A stretch of DNA of 64,000 nucleotides, from contig CM072511.1 of NCBI GenBank assembly GCA_036898135.1, positions 154,345,425 through 154,409,424 on the forward strand, in the 5' to 3' direction. The notes beneath the pieces were generated by a model that did not search any database, had not been told where the DNA came from, and worked only from the letters and a program-made list of their open reading frames with translations. This document shows positions 47,101-57,757 of the stretch, in pieces. Positions within the stretch are counted from its first letter, which is position 1. The number at the start of each line of letters is the position of its first letter. Origin of the DNA: Oncomelania hupensis. Its lineage: Eukaryota; Mollusca; Gastropoda; Littorinimorpha; Pomatiopsidae. The translations under genes were made by a program, and so were the position numbers.

Positions 47101-48128
47101 GACCTGCTAGTAGGTCTGACATCCTCCATACGCCTATTTGCCGATGATACAGCATGCCACAAAGACATCAAGACCCCCCCAGGACCAGCAGCTCCTACAA
47201 GCGGACCTTAACAAATTGGCTGATTGGGAAAATCGCTGGATGATATCATTCCACCCACAAAAGTCCTCAACTGTGCACATGACCAGAGGTCGCAAAAAGC
47301 TAAAGTGTGACTACCTCCTCCACGGTCACAAATTACAAGAAGATACACAAATGAAATACCTTGGCGTTACCCTGACAAGTGACCTGAAGTTGGGTCCCCA
47401 CATCTCCAACATGTCTAGCAGAGCAAACAGAACTCTAGGTTTCCTCAGAAGAAACCTGAAGACCTCAAACAAGAAATTAAAGCAAATGGCTTATCGAGCA
47501 CTTGTGCGTCCAGTCCTGAAGTACGCCTGCACTGTGCGGGATCCTCACACATCTGATGGCATCAAAGCCATCGAGAGAATCCAACGCCGAGCTGCACGAT
47601 GGGTCTCAAACCGGTACCGGCAGACATCAAGCGTGCACCAGATGATAGAAGACTTGCAGTGGCCCTCACTCCAGGAGAGGAGGAAAAGAATAAGACTGAC
47701 AACCTTCTACAAATTTCATCGTGGCCTAACAATGATCGACAGCCGATTCAAACCTAAACCAAGCTCCCGACAAAAACGCACTTCCCGCCGGTTCCACCCA
47801 GACTCCTATGATGTTCCATCCCACAGAACAAACTACAGACAAAAAAGTTTCTTTCCCCGCACCATCCCAGATTGGAACTCCCTGCCAGCTGATGTCGCTT
47901 CGGCAGACTCCCTGACCTCTTTCCAGGCCAGGATTCTAGCTCCTCCAATAAAACTCCTACCCCCTCTACCCTAATCCCCCTTTTCATCCCTTCACCTGCC
48001 CAGATACCCAAATTGCCCCTGATCTAAAACAATAAAACAGCAGCCCCCCTCCCTATCTCAGTGAAGCAAGTTAATTCTTCAACATATTGAAGTTGGCTGC
48101 CTACAACAAATAAGAAGAAGAAAAAGAA

Positions 48129-48809
48129 GCAGTGCGTGGCAATTTCAAGAATGTGTCCAACTGCGTTGAGTGGATGGGGATGATGACTAAAACATTCAAG
48201 ATAAAAGAAACACAAGGCCCAAAAGAAAAAAAGGCAGGTAAAAGACCTCAATTTGTACATGATCTCCGTTTTTTCTTCCCGCGCACAAACTCCCTCAGCC
48301 AAGTTTAAAGAAAACCAACACGCACACAATTCAAAAGGCCCTGCTCTTCTTTTATGAGAATATTGAGCTTGAAACTTGTGTATAAATTACCCCCGCCCCT
48401 CCCGCCCGCCTCTCTTTCTACCTTTCCATTTACTTCCTCTCCACCTTCAGACCCACACTCAATACGTCTGGCTTTATTTTATACATTTTCATTTTGGATT
48501 TTCTTTCGACACTACTATACCCCAACTAAACTTAGTACAAAGATGTAAGTTGAGAATCTTGAGCTTAAAAATTTTGAGCTATCTTAGCCATAGATGCACC
48601 TGGGGATATGTGAGTGTGTGGGGGTAGGAAGGGGGAAGGAACTTTTGTCTTCCCAAACCAACCCCACCCAACCCCAATATTTTTACCAAAGAAACAATGA
48701 GAGGAAGAGAGGGTGGGTGATTACATGTTCTGTTGGAGCTTTACAGAACACAGTCACTAAATGAATATTGAAATCACAATTGTTGTTTGCATCCATCTGT
48801 AATATAGGA
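48129..48809. other. Intron-like sequence, partly duplicated
   Basis: 48131-48260 matches 49027-49180 (TTTCAAGAATRTGTYCAACTG, GGGATGATGA, AAAACATTCAAGAT, AAAGAAACACARGGCCCAAA). The remainder has no feature. Confidence 0.6.
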
Positions 48810-48869
48810 CACGTCAGGCGGAGAGGGGGGGGAAGTAGAAGAAGAAGAAGATGTAACTGAACTTAAAGT
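48810..48869 (+). CDS. Acidic exon, copy 2, with GC donor
   Basis: Preceded by CATCTGTAATATAG| it reads DTSGGEGGEVEEEEDVTELKV, ending AAAGTG|GCAAGT. The donor is GC instead of GT, a functional but weak class. EEEDV and the position of the phase 0 end match copy 1 at 44274. It either adds a second acidic segment or is a degenerating mutually exclusive copy. Confidence 0.4.
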
Positions 48870-49067
48870 GGCAAGTACATTATTTCTGTTGATGCCATGT
48901 GATCATCATAAAGAGGAAAGATTATAATATGCATCCCAATCAAAACAAGTGGGTTTGGCTGCTGGATCCGTAAAATGAAGCAAAATATTGTCAGTAACTT
49001 GAGGCGGTGAGTGAATCCTTTGGCAGTGCGTGACGATTTCAAGAATATGTTCAACTGCGGTTAGTTC

Positions 49068-49110
49068 ATGGGGACCCTGTAAACAATGACTAACTAACTA
49101 ATTAAATGGG
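49068..49110 (+). repeat. Repeat B 3' tip (~40 bp)
   Basis: GGGACCCTGTAAACAATGAC with TAACTAACTAATTA interrupts the otherwise collinear match between this region and 48131-48260. It is therefore an insertion specific to this copy. Confidence 0.75.
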
Positions 49111-49305
49111 TGGGGATGATGATTAAAACATTCAAGATTAAAGAAACACAGGGCCCAAAAGAAAAACAAAGTCAGTCTGTGGTAGAAGTGCAGCACCTGC
49201 TGAGGCTGAACAGTCGTCTATAGCAGCAGATTATGCTGCAGGTTATCCCATTTTAAGCTCGCCGAGGGCAGCACTCTTTATTTTCTCTGCTATCGACTCT
49301 GATAC

Positions 49306-50458
<1,153 letters not shown>

Positions 50459-50553
<95 letters not shown>

Positions 50554-50572
50554 TAATAATAATAATAATAAT
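50459..50572. repeat. (ATA)n microsatellite
   Basis: About 37 ATA units with one interruption. Confidence 0.97.
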
Positions 50573-51131
50573 AGATGCTATATGTACCTTAATTCCTTAA
50601 TCAGACCCACAGCGCGGGGATCTGTCCCAACATACACGATCACATGTTACAGACACTCTCTCGTATGCACAACATCTCTCATGTGCACAACACACATTCA
50701 TCGCTGAAACATGTGGTGTAAAAACGGAGAACACTGTTACAAGACGGAAAGGAAATATAATTGTAGTTTTGAAATCTTAGATAGAGTGCATCCAATACCA
50801 TTATTAATTAAGGGGAAGAACAAAACGGGAGTACCCGGAGAAAGACATCGGTGACTTAAAGAATCTCGCACTCATGCTTCCTACCTAAAATACATCTTTC
50901 AAAGGTATTGGGAGTCATTAATACTGTTGTGAGACTCAGCATGTAAGTCGTATGAGCATGCCTTGCATAGTTTCAATTATTTTTGTGTTGTGTGATAGGC
51001 CCTATGGATTTCTCTGAACGGGAGATAGTGCTCCGGTACCTTTTATTTGTAATGTTATGGCATTTTGCAGATTTATATCTGATGTAATGGGATTTTCCAC
51101 TTTGCATTTTTATCTTTCATTGATGATTTAG
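50573..51131. other. Intron-like, nothing recognised
   Basis: GGGAGTACCCGGAG near 50828 recalls the SINE-2 body in reverse. Otherwise unremarkable. Confidence 0.4.
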
Positions 51132-51775
51132 GTCACACATCAAACAAAGCGGAGGAGGATTGGCGTCAGAAGAAAATGGACATCTGAAGAAAATGAAGCG
51201 GTGAAAGTCCATTTTTCAACGTTCCTGCTCAGAGGACGACTCCCTGGTAAAGCAGATATTGAGAAAGAACCAAACCAAGTGGTAGTGCTGTCAAAGAGAG
51301 GCACGGTGGTCTAATGGTAATACTTCGGCTTGCGGATCTGAACGTCCCGGGTTCGAGCCCTGGCCGGGCCATTGTGTTGTGTCCCTGGGAAAGACACTTT
51401 ACTCCCGTTTCCTACTACTTCGGATGAGAGTATAAACCGAAGTCTAGTCTGTGTGTCGCATACATTCCATCATAACGGACTTTAAAGATCCTGACGCTCA
51501 TGTCCTAGACGAGTGAGTGCCGGTAACAAGAACACACCCAGCATGTACTTGGTCATTCTCCCCCATCCCTGGCTGCCCAGGATTGTGCTCAGTTGTCCGG
51601 GCGTCAGACCATGCGCCCAAAGGCTGCGGGTGGGCGTCTCGGGCAGTTTGAGTTAGATCCTGTATCGACCAGCGCTGTGAGCATGAGTTGTTAAAGCGCT
51701 ATATAAATAAAGTGATTAAAATTAAGGAGATCATGGAAGAATATCAAAGATCATGTTGGGCAGATTCTTTTGAGC
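51132..51775 (+). pseudogene. SANT/Myb-like C-terminal exon broken by a SINE
   Basis: After GATGATTTAG| the frame reads VTHQTKRRRIGVRRKWTSEE, NEAVKVHFSTFLLRGRLPGK and EPNQVVVLSKR. A SINE then intervenes (51300-51721), and the frame resumes SWKNIKDHVGQILLSQ and a stop. The pattern RRKWT.EE..AV..HF......PGK.D.....EP....RSWK.IK..V is a C-terminal domain I know from large uncharacterised animal proteins, some with recombinase-like cores. DNA binding is inferred from its Myb/SANT resemblance. The SINE supplies a stop within four codons, so this allele would lose the RSWKNIK part. Confidence 0.7.
51300..51721 (+). mobile_element. SINE-1, complete tRNA-headed copy
   Basis: GCACGGTGGTCTAATGGTAA (box A) and GGGTTCGAGCCCTGG (box B) form a Gln/Glu-like tRNA head ending GGCCGGGCC. 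A body of about 330 bp follows, ending AAAGCGCTATATAAATAAAG. TCAAAGAGA (51291-51299) and TTAAGGAGA (51722-51730) match 7 of 9, a diverged duplication. Removing the SINE and one of these restores the exon frame. Confidence 0.88.
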
Positions 51776-51872
51776 CAATGAATCAGTCCACAGGCTGCTT
51801 ATTTTCGAAACAATGTTGTTGACTGATTCAGTGAATGATTGATCGAATACTTTAAATAGACTAGTCAAATGT

Positions 51873-52145
51873 AGGGTCCTACAGTATTAGCTAAATTACC
51901 ATTAAGCCATCCGTTTATATTTAGTGATTTAATTGAAGAAAGAGAACATATTTTTAATGCATCAGTTTTAAAGACGACTTTTAAAGAGGTGTCATGTGAA
52001 AGTTTGTTTGAGTATTTAAGTGTAACAGGCTTGTTTTTTAAGATTTGAAACATTTTATAATATTTTAAGATAACGTCTCTCTGGTCCTGATTTGGCTCGG
52101 AAGAGTCCGCTGGACCTAAAGCAATAATCTTGTATTGTATTGTAT
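51873..52145 (+). pseudogene. LINE C-terminus running into a repeat B 3' end
   Basis: The frame GPTVLAKLPLSHPFIFSDL, IEEREHIFNASVLKTTFKEV and SCESLFEYLSVTGLFFKI ends at TGA (52049). The pattern resembles the C-terminal tail of RNase H LINE proteins. Thirty-five bases later comes GGTCCTGATTTGGCTCGGAA, GAGTCCGCTGGACC and a TTGTATTGTATTG tail. It links repeat B 3' ends to a protein-coding LINE. Confidence 0.6.
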
Positions 52146-52379
52146 CCGTTTATATCTAGTTTGCAGAAGCTTACCGCCTCACGTAAATCAAACAATGTGT
52201 GGCGCACAGGTTGGGTCTAACAATGCATCATTTGATCAGTAGGTTTTTGATGGGTAATTTTCTTACGAAATGCACCAAATCCTGCTTCTTTACTGAGACG
52301 TGTAGTTATTTGGTAAAGTAGTTTTTTGTTAAAATAGTTATTGGGTCTTAGCTGTATGACAAGGTCTAATCTATATACA

Positions 52380-52735
52380 GCCAATGAATTGCACTGTCGT
52401 ATTGTAGGTGTGAGACACTTCGTTGTTTTCTTTTTTTTGCGGTTCACTGCGGGAACAATAAGATTTGTGGCTGTTGTTATAACTTGAGCATGAAGCTTTG
52501 GTTGACGACAGTACTTGTCTGTTGTAATTTATGGTCAGAAGATAGCTTATGTGTCTAATGAATTGCACTGTATTGTAGGTGTGAGACACTTCGTTGTTTT
52601 AAATTTTTTTTAATTGTTCACTGCGGGAACAATAAGATCTGTTGCTGTTGTTATAACTTAAGCATGAAGCTTTGGTTGTCGACAGTACTTATCTGTTGTA
52701 ATTTATGGCCAGAAGATAGCTAATGTGTTAATAAT
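52380..52735. repeat. ~175-bp tandem duplication
   Basis: TGAATTGCACTG, TATTGTAGGTGTGAGACACT, TCACTGCGGGAACAATAAGA and AGCATGAAGCTTTGGTTG occur in order twice (from 52385 and from 52558). Between the copies there are small indels in a T-run. Confidence 0.92.
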
Positions 52736-52921
52736 TGGTTTGAGTAAAATTGGCATAGGTAAAATATATAGCGTGTGGTTTGAGTTTTTGGTAAAACTGA
52801 GAGACGTTTTACAATACTTTTTTACTTTTATTTTGCAATGTCATTATTGTGGCTCTGTGGGTTCGGGCAAATAGAATAGACCCAACGTTTCCCGGCGTGT
52901 CGTAAGAGGCGACTAACAGGG

Positions 52922-53146
52922 GTGATGTTAGCACGGCATCACTGGGCGAAAGTCTTCTACCCAGAAGTCACCGGCCAGGGCGGAGGAACCTCACGTTACT
53001 ACAGGTTCAACGACCACGTGCTCAGGGCCAAGGCGAGCCACACTGTATTCGTGGATTTCGGCTGTGGTCAACAGCCTGGAGAGAATTGGGCCCTGCCAGG
53101 TCTTTTTTTTGCCCAAGACACAACACATGATGAGGCTATCCACTAA
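52922..53146 (+). CDS. Short upstream ORF of the RTE element
   Basis: 74 codons (MMLARHHWAKVFYPEVTGQ to DTTHDEAIH) overlapping the start of the main ORF by 83 bases in another frame. RTE elements often carry a tiny ORF1 overlapping ORF2. Alternatively the main ORF once began here and a frameshift separated the two. No domain is recognised. Confidence 0.4.
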   Translation: MMLARHHWAKVFYPEVTGQGGGTSRYYRFNDHVLRAKASHTVFVDFGCGQQPGENWALPGLFFAQDTTHDEAIH

Positions 53147-56100
53147 TTCCATGCCGGATCGGTCGTCGCCCGGCTACACAAGGACCGCGCCTTCCGTTGG
53201 CCACCAGGACGGAGGTGAAAAGTATGCTACTGATGGACAAATTAGCAAGATCCGCACGAGAAACAACATCGTCATAGGAACCTGGAATGTCAGGACCCTA
53301 ACTGCGGAAGGAAAATTAGAAGAACTGGCCCACGAGCTGGACCACTATCGATGGAACGTTCTAGGTATCAGCGAACTGCGCTGGAAAGGCCTAGGTGAAA
53401 CAACGACTGACAAAGGCCACAAGCTCTATTTCAGCGGTAGAGATGACAGGCACGAACACGGCGTTGGATTCTTGGTCCACAAGAACATTCTAGCCACTGT
53501 CATGGGTTGCCGCCCAGTCTCCAGTAGACTCATTACCATCCGTCTGAGAGCAACCCCTTTCAACATTACCATCGTCCAGGCCTATGCCCCAACATCAGAC
53601 TATGAAGACAGCGAAGTGGAGGATTTTTATGAAAATATACAGGCGGTCCTTGACCAAGTGCCGAAGAAGGACATAGTCATAGTGCAAGGCGACTGGAATG
53701 CCAAGGTTGGCCAAGATGCGCACCACAACTGGGGAGACACATGCGGACCCCACTGCAACAACGAGACAAATGACAGGGGTCTGAGGCTATTGGAGTTTGC
53801 CAGATACAACAATCTGGTACTGGCAAACACGCTTGGTCTCCACAAAAAATCCAGACGATGGACATGGCACAGTCCAGGCGGGGAACATCACAACCAGATC
53901 GACTACATCATGGTCAAGAAACGCTTCAGATCAAGCATCAACATTGGCAGGACACGCACTTTTCCAGGAGCAGACATTGGAAGTGACCACGATCTCGTGA
54001 TGATGTCTTTCCGGCTCCATTTGAAGAGAGTAAATACAGCAAAGTGCACTAGGCTGAAGTTCGACCTGGACAAACTGCAAGACCCGGAGGTGGCAAAAAT
54101 ATTTCAGGCCACAATTGGAGGGAAATTTGCACCACTGCTTATTTTGGGGGCAGGCGAAGTAGATGTCAACACCATGACCAATACCTTCAACTCAGCTGTA
54201 ACAGATGCCGCCACTGAGATCCTTGGCAAGCACCGACCAAAGAAGAAGCCGTGGATCACACCTGAACTTTTGGATCTGTGTGATAAACGAAGAGAGTTAA
54301 AAAAGAAAAAGAACACCTCACAGGGAGCTGATGTCTACCGAAAAATCAACAATGACATCCGAAAAGGCATGCGCACAGCAAAGGAGAACTGGATAGAAGA
54401 TCAATGCCAGGAAATAGAGAACAATCTGAACAAGAACAACAGCAAGAAGGCCTACCAGACGGTGAAGCGGCTGACAAGTGTTAAACAGCCCAAAGTCTCC
54501 ACTATCCAAAGCAAGTCTGGCATTTGCCTTACAGAAGAACAAGAAGTCTTGGACAGATGGACAGAGTACTGCCCTGACCTTTACAACCATACACCAAATG
54601 GAGACCCATCAGTTCTAGCATGTCCCGAGAGCAGAGAAGAAGAAGAAATCCTTCCAATTCTCCGGGAAGAAGTTGAGGCAGCAGTGCAATCGCTGAAGAA
54701 AGGGAAGTCAGCGGGAGTGGACAACATACCAGCGGAACTGCTACAAGCAGGAGGAGAAGCGATGACTGATGCTCTCACCATTATCTGTAACAAGATCTGG
54801 CAGAGTGGGGAATGGCCTACACCATGGACCCAGTCGCTTGTCATCACTCTTCCCAAAAAAGGTAACCTTCAGGAGTGTGAAAATTACCGCACCATCAGCC
54901 TCATCAGCCATCCCAGCAAGGTCCTCCTGAAAATAATACTCAACAGGTTGAAACCACAAGCTGAACAAATCATAGCTGAAGAACAAGCAGGATTCATGGC
55001 AGGGCGAAGTACCACTGAACAGATTTTCAACCTCAGAATAATCTGTGAGAAATACCTACAGCACCAACAACATCTATATCATGTGTTCATAGACTTCAAG
55101 AAGGCATTTGACCGAGTCTGGCATGCAGCTCTATGGGCAACCATGAAAGTTTACAACATCAGCCCTAAAATTATAGAAGTCATCAAAAGCCTGTATGACA
55201 AGGCTACCAGTGCAGTCCTCCATAACAGCGTCATCGGGAACTGGTTCAGAACAACAATCGGTGTGCGTCAAGGATGCCTACTCTCTCCAACACTCTTCAA
55301 CATCTTCCTAGAGCGCATCATGTCAGATGCTCTTGCAGATCACGAAGGCACAGTCAGCATAGGGGGCAGAGCAATCTCCAATCTTCGTTTTGCGGATGAT
55401 ATTGATGGATTGGCTGGAGAGGAACAAGAACTTGAACAGCTTGTACAGAGGCTTGACACCACCTCCAGAGCTTATGGAATGGAAATAAGTGCAGAGAAGA
55501 CCAAAATGATGACCAACAACACCAATGGCATCAACACGGACATCAAAGTACAAGGCCAATCCCTCAACACAGTGCACAGCTTCAAATATTTAGGAGCCAT
55601 TGTGTCAGACAATGGGTCTCGACAGGAAGTCCTCTCCAGGATCGCACAAACAACTGCTGCCCTGACAAGGTTGAAGCCCATTTGGAAAGACAGAACCATC
55701 AGTCTACATTCCAAAGTAAGACTGCTGCGCTCTCTGGTCATCTCCATCTTCCTATATGCTTGCGAAGCATGGACCCTCACAGCAGATCTCCAACGAAGAA
55801 TACAAAGCATGGAGATGAGGTGCTACAGAAGACTTCTGTGCATTTCCTATACCCAACACATCACCAACATTGAAGTCCGACAGACCATCACACAAGCCAT
55901 TGGACAACACGATGACCTGCTCACAGTGGTGAAGAAACGGAAACTCCGATGGTATGGCCACGTCACCAGATCATCAGGCCTTGCAAAGACCATTCTGCAA
56001 GGCACAGTGCAAGGAAGTAGAAGAAGGGGGAGACCGAAAAAGAGGTGGGAGGACAACATTCGAGAATGGACTGGTTTGACACTGAGCGAAGCCATGAGGG

Positions 56101-56186
56101 CTGCTGAGGACAGAGAAAGATGGAGTATGCTGGTTAAGCGATCATCTGTGGTGCCCCTACGACCTTCGGGTTATGGGATAGGATAG
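53064..56186 (+). CDS. RTE endonuclease-reverse transcriptase, 1040 aa, intact
   Basis: Residues 70-325 form an AP-type endonuclease: TWNVRTL (73-79), SELRWKG (103-109, catalytic Glu), VQAYAPT (171-177), QGDWNAKVG (208-216), QIDYI (278-282) and GSDHDLV (306-312). These nick the target DNA. Residues about 540-830 form the reverse transcriptase: KGKSAGVDNIPAELL, EQAGFMAGRST, HVFIDFKKAFDRVWH (673-687), RQGCLLSPTLFNIFLE and NLRFADDIDGLAG (773-784) with the catalytic ADD. The C-terminus has the basic SRRRGRPKKRWEDNIREW (985-1002), usual in this family. There are no stops or frameshifts, so the protein could be active. The first AUG of the frame is used; the true start may be nearer residue 47, before the endonuclease. 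Confidence 0.95.
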   Translation: MVNSLERIGPCQVFFLPKTQHMMRLSTNSMPDRSSPGYTRTAPSVGHQDGGEKYATDGQISKIRTRNNIVIGTWNVRTLTAEGKLEELAHELDHYRWNVLGISELRWKGLGETTTDKGHKLYFSGRDDRHEHGVGFLVHKNILATVMGCRPVSSRLITIRLRATPFNITIVQAYAPTSDYEDSEVEDFYENIQAVLDQVPKKDIVIVQGDWNAKVGQDAHHNWGDTCGPHCNNETNDRGLRLLEFARYNNLVLANTLGLHKKSRRWTWHSPGGEHHNQIDYIMVKKRFRSSINIGRTRTFPGADIGSDHDLVMMSFRLHLKRVNTAKCTRLKFDLDKLQDPEVAKIFQATIGGKFAPLLILGAGEVDVNTMTNTFNSAVTDAATEILGKHRPKKKPWITPELLDLCDKRRELKKKKNTSQGADVYRKINNDIRKGMRTAKENWIEDQCQEIENNLNKNNSKKAYQTVKRLTSVKQPKVSTIQSKSGICLTEEQEVLDRWTEYCPDLYNHTPNGDPSVLACPESREEEEILPILREEVEAAVQSLKKGKSAGVDNIPAELLQAGGEAMTDALTIICNKIWQSGEWPTPWTQSLVITLPKKGNLQECENYRTISLISHPSKVLLKIILNRLKPQAEQIIAEEQAGFMAGRSTTEQIFNLRIICEKYLQHQQHLYHVFIDFKKAFDRVWHAALWATMKVYNISPKIIEVIKSLYDKATSAVLHNSVIGNWFRTTIGVRQGCLLSPTLFNIFLERIMSDALADHEGTVSIGGRAISNLRFADDIDGLAGEEQELEQLVQRLDTTSRAYGMEISAEKTKMMTNNTNGINTDIKVQGQSLNTVHSFKYLGAIVSDNGSRQEVLSRIAQTTAALTRLKPIWKDRTISLHSKVRLLRSLVISIFLYACEAWTLTADLQRRIQSMEMRCYRRLLCISYTQHITNIEVRQTITQAIGQHDDLLTVVKKRKLRWYGHVTRSSGLAKTILQGTVQGSRRRGRPKKRWEDNIREWTGLTLSEAMRAAEDRERWSMLVKRSSVVPLRPSGYGIG

Positions 56187-56207
56187 GATAGGATAGGTCA
56201 TTATTGT

Positions 56208-56965
56208 ACATTTGAATACCTTGTTGAAACCGTCATGGCTTGATTTTGATTATTTGTTTTAGTTTTTATTTTTTTCTGTTGAGAGAAACTGGTTATTACT
56301 TGTCTAGTGAAGCGTTGGAACTGTTGCTTTTAGTTTTATTTGGCAGTATATGCATTCAATTCTCATCCGTGCAGGAATAAAAGTCTTGTCAGTTTTCGGT
56401 GACTCTGCTTTAACTGTGCCCCATTTGTCTGTAAAAAAAATATCAACTTGGGGCTTTTTTTCCTCATTAACTGTCTTATGAATTCCTACCAAACGATACA
56501 CGATGGTATTACTTCTTGGATCTGTAAAATCAGTGGTGGTTACAGTAGTCAGGCGAAGGTCCAAGGTGGTAAGAGGGGGGAAAGCCATTAGCCAATTTTT
56601 GACTCGCATGCATAGCAATGTCAGTCTATGTACTCACCCCAAAAGAAAACAAAAAATACATATTTTTGCAAATCTGTGCGAGATGAGTCATACATAGTCC
56701 AAAAATGACATTATAAAAAATGTCCGTCCGTCTGTCCGCTGTCTGTCTGTGCAAAACTTGCAAGTGGATTAATATCTCAGAACCTATTTCAACTATCAAA
56801 CTCAAACAGGGTAATATATGGCGTATACCCATGAGGCCTTATAAATGATCAGTGAATGAATGACTTCGCTTCAAGGTCAAAGTCACCAAATGCTAGTCTC
56901 CCCCCGTGTTGATGTTATGTTATTTTATGTTATGTTATGTTATGTTATGTTATGTTATGGTAGAT
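56208..56965. other. Noncoding with a (TTATG)n run
   Basis: GTTAT/TTATG units at 56917-56958. The minus-strand frame at 56304-56618 has no recognised motif. Confidence 0.4.
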
Positions 56966-57660
56966 TAACGTCCCCGGACACATCAGCGTATAGGGGACTT
57001 TTGGGGGATGCCGAGGGTTTCTGTATAAATAGTATCCCCACTTTCTGGAAATCGAGTGCTTTAAATTCCCACTGTCTCTATCTTTCTCATTTGTTCTTTC
57101 TCATTCCTACTCTGTTCTCAGTAATCAGTACAACTTATGTTAACTTAATCTGATGAATAAAATGTGATACAACAACAACAACTCTGTTCTATCAATCTAC
57201 TATACTTCTTTGCTAGACCAGTCACCTACCTTTTCTCTTGAAAACTCTTCCGGGACAAAACTCCTCATTTGTGTGTGAGATCTGTTGTATCAGCTTGGTA
57301 ATTTTAGACGATTTCTGCCAAATGGTCACTGGGGCTTCCTATAATATTATTATTTAGCAATGTTGGCATTTTATATGTATGTGTTTTGTTGATATTTTAT
57401 AATGATGTTAAAAATCTTTTTTTTTTTTGGTAAACGGGGGTTCGATTAATTAGAGTATAGCCTCAGCGTCCCTTGCTGGGGATGCCTTTATTGTAAAGTG
57501 ACCGGCTGTTAAAGTGCCTTCAGTGTTACCATTAGGATTGTTTCAGCAGATCTTTTATACAGATCAGGGGCGAGTCCTCTTTCAGGCAAGTTGTGGTCCT
57601 GATTTTGTGGTCCTAATTCGGTTATTTAGTCCGCTGGACCCTGTAAGCAATGAATAACTA
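56966..57660 (+). repeat. Repeat B, fullest copy
   Basis: From TTAACGTCCCCGGACACATC through GTATAAATAGTATCCCCAC, CTTGAAAACTCTTCCGGGAC and GTTTCAGCAGATCTTTTATA to GTCCGCTGGACCCTGTAAGC and AATGAATAACTAAC. It is about 630 bp once the 57119-57190 insertion is removed. No ORF, no tRNA-type boxes. Confidence 0.88.
57119..57180 (+). mobile_element. 62-bp retroposed fragment with (CAA)n tail
   Basis: The insert ends GATACAACAACAACAA and is flanked by identical ACTCTGTTCT (57109-57118 and 57181-57190). It is an extremely 5'-truncated retroposition into repeat B. The source is probably a SINE or LINE with a CAA tail, like the one at 28797. Confidence 0.88.
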
Positions 57661-57721
57661 ACATGTTCAAATAAGAAAGCATCACAAATGACGTAAATTC
57701 GCGGAAATGACATAAAACAGT

Positions 57722-57757
57722 TATGGGATAGGATAGGATAGGATAGGATAGGATAGG
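57722..57757 (+). repeat. (GGATA)n carrying the last bases of RTE
   Basis: GTTATGGGATAGGATAGGAT is identical to the end of the intact RTE element (GGGTTATGGGATAGG). About eight bases of element remain and then six or so tail units. It is either an ultra-short insertion or a remnant of a deleted copy. Confidence 0.65.

Larger units (their letters stand above)
44495..48128 (+). mobile_element. CR1/jockey-like LINE, 5'-truncated, split by a transposon
   Basis: The first part (to 44840) encodes RT motifs QHGFRKGRSCESRLLGLVD, DLLVLDFTKAFDKASQCLLL and ESGVPQGSVLGPSLF. After the nested element, reading resumes at 47097 with NDLLVGLTSS and RLFADDTACHKDIK (the catalytic ADD), then KYLGVTLTSDLKLGPHISNM. 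The C-terminus RTIPDWNSLPADVASADSL is typical of the group. A C-run at 47176 carries one extra base, shifting frame. The tail is AAGAAGAAGAAAAAGAAG. GCAGT lies at both ends (44490-44494, 48129-48133). A related empty site at about 49022-49030 confirms both boundaries. Confidence 0.92.
52851..56197 (+). mobile_element. Complete RTE-type LINE with perfect 10-bp duplication
   Basis: The element starts GGCTCTGTGGGTTCGGGCAA, contains a ~210-bp 5' region with CGTGTCGTAAGAGGCGACTA, one long ORF (53064-56186) and ends in GGATAGGATAGGATAGG. TCATTATTGT flanks it exactly (52841-52850, 56198-56207). The total of 3347 bp, a single endonuclease-RT ORF, and a tandem tail in place of poly(A) are the hallmarks of the RTE clade. 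An intact frame and a perfect duplication show recent insertion. Confidence 0.95.

Noticed and set aside
51300..51372. A functional tRNA gene
   Set aside because: It is the head of a 420-bp SINE whose body recurs at 843, 8528 and 38463.
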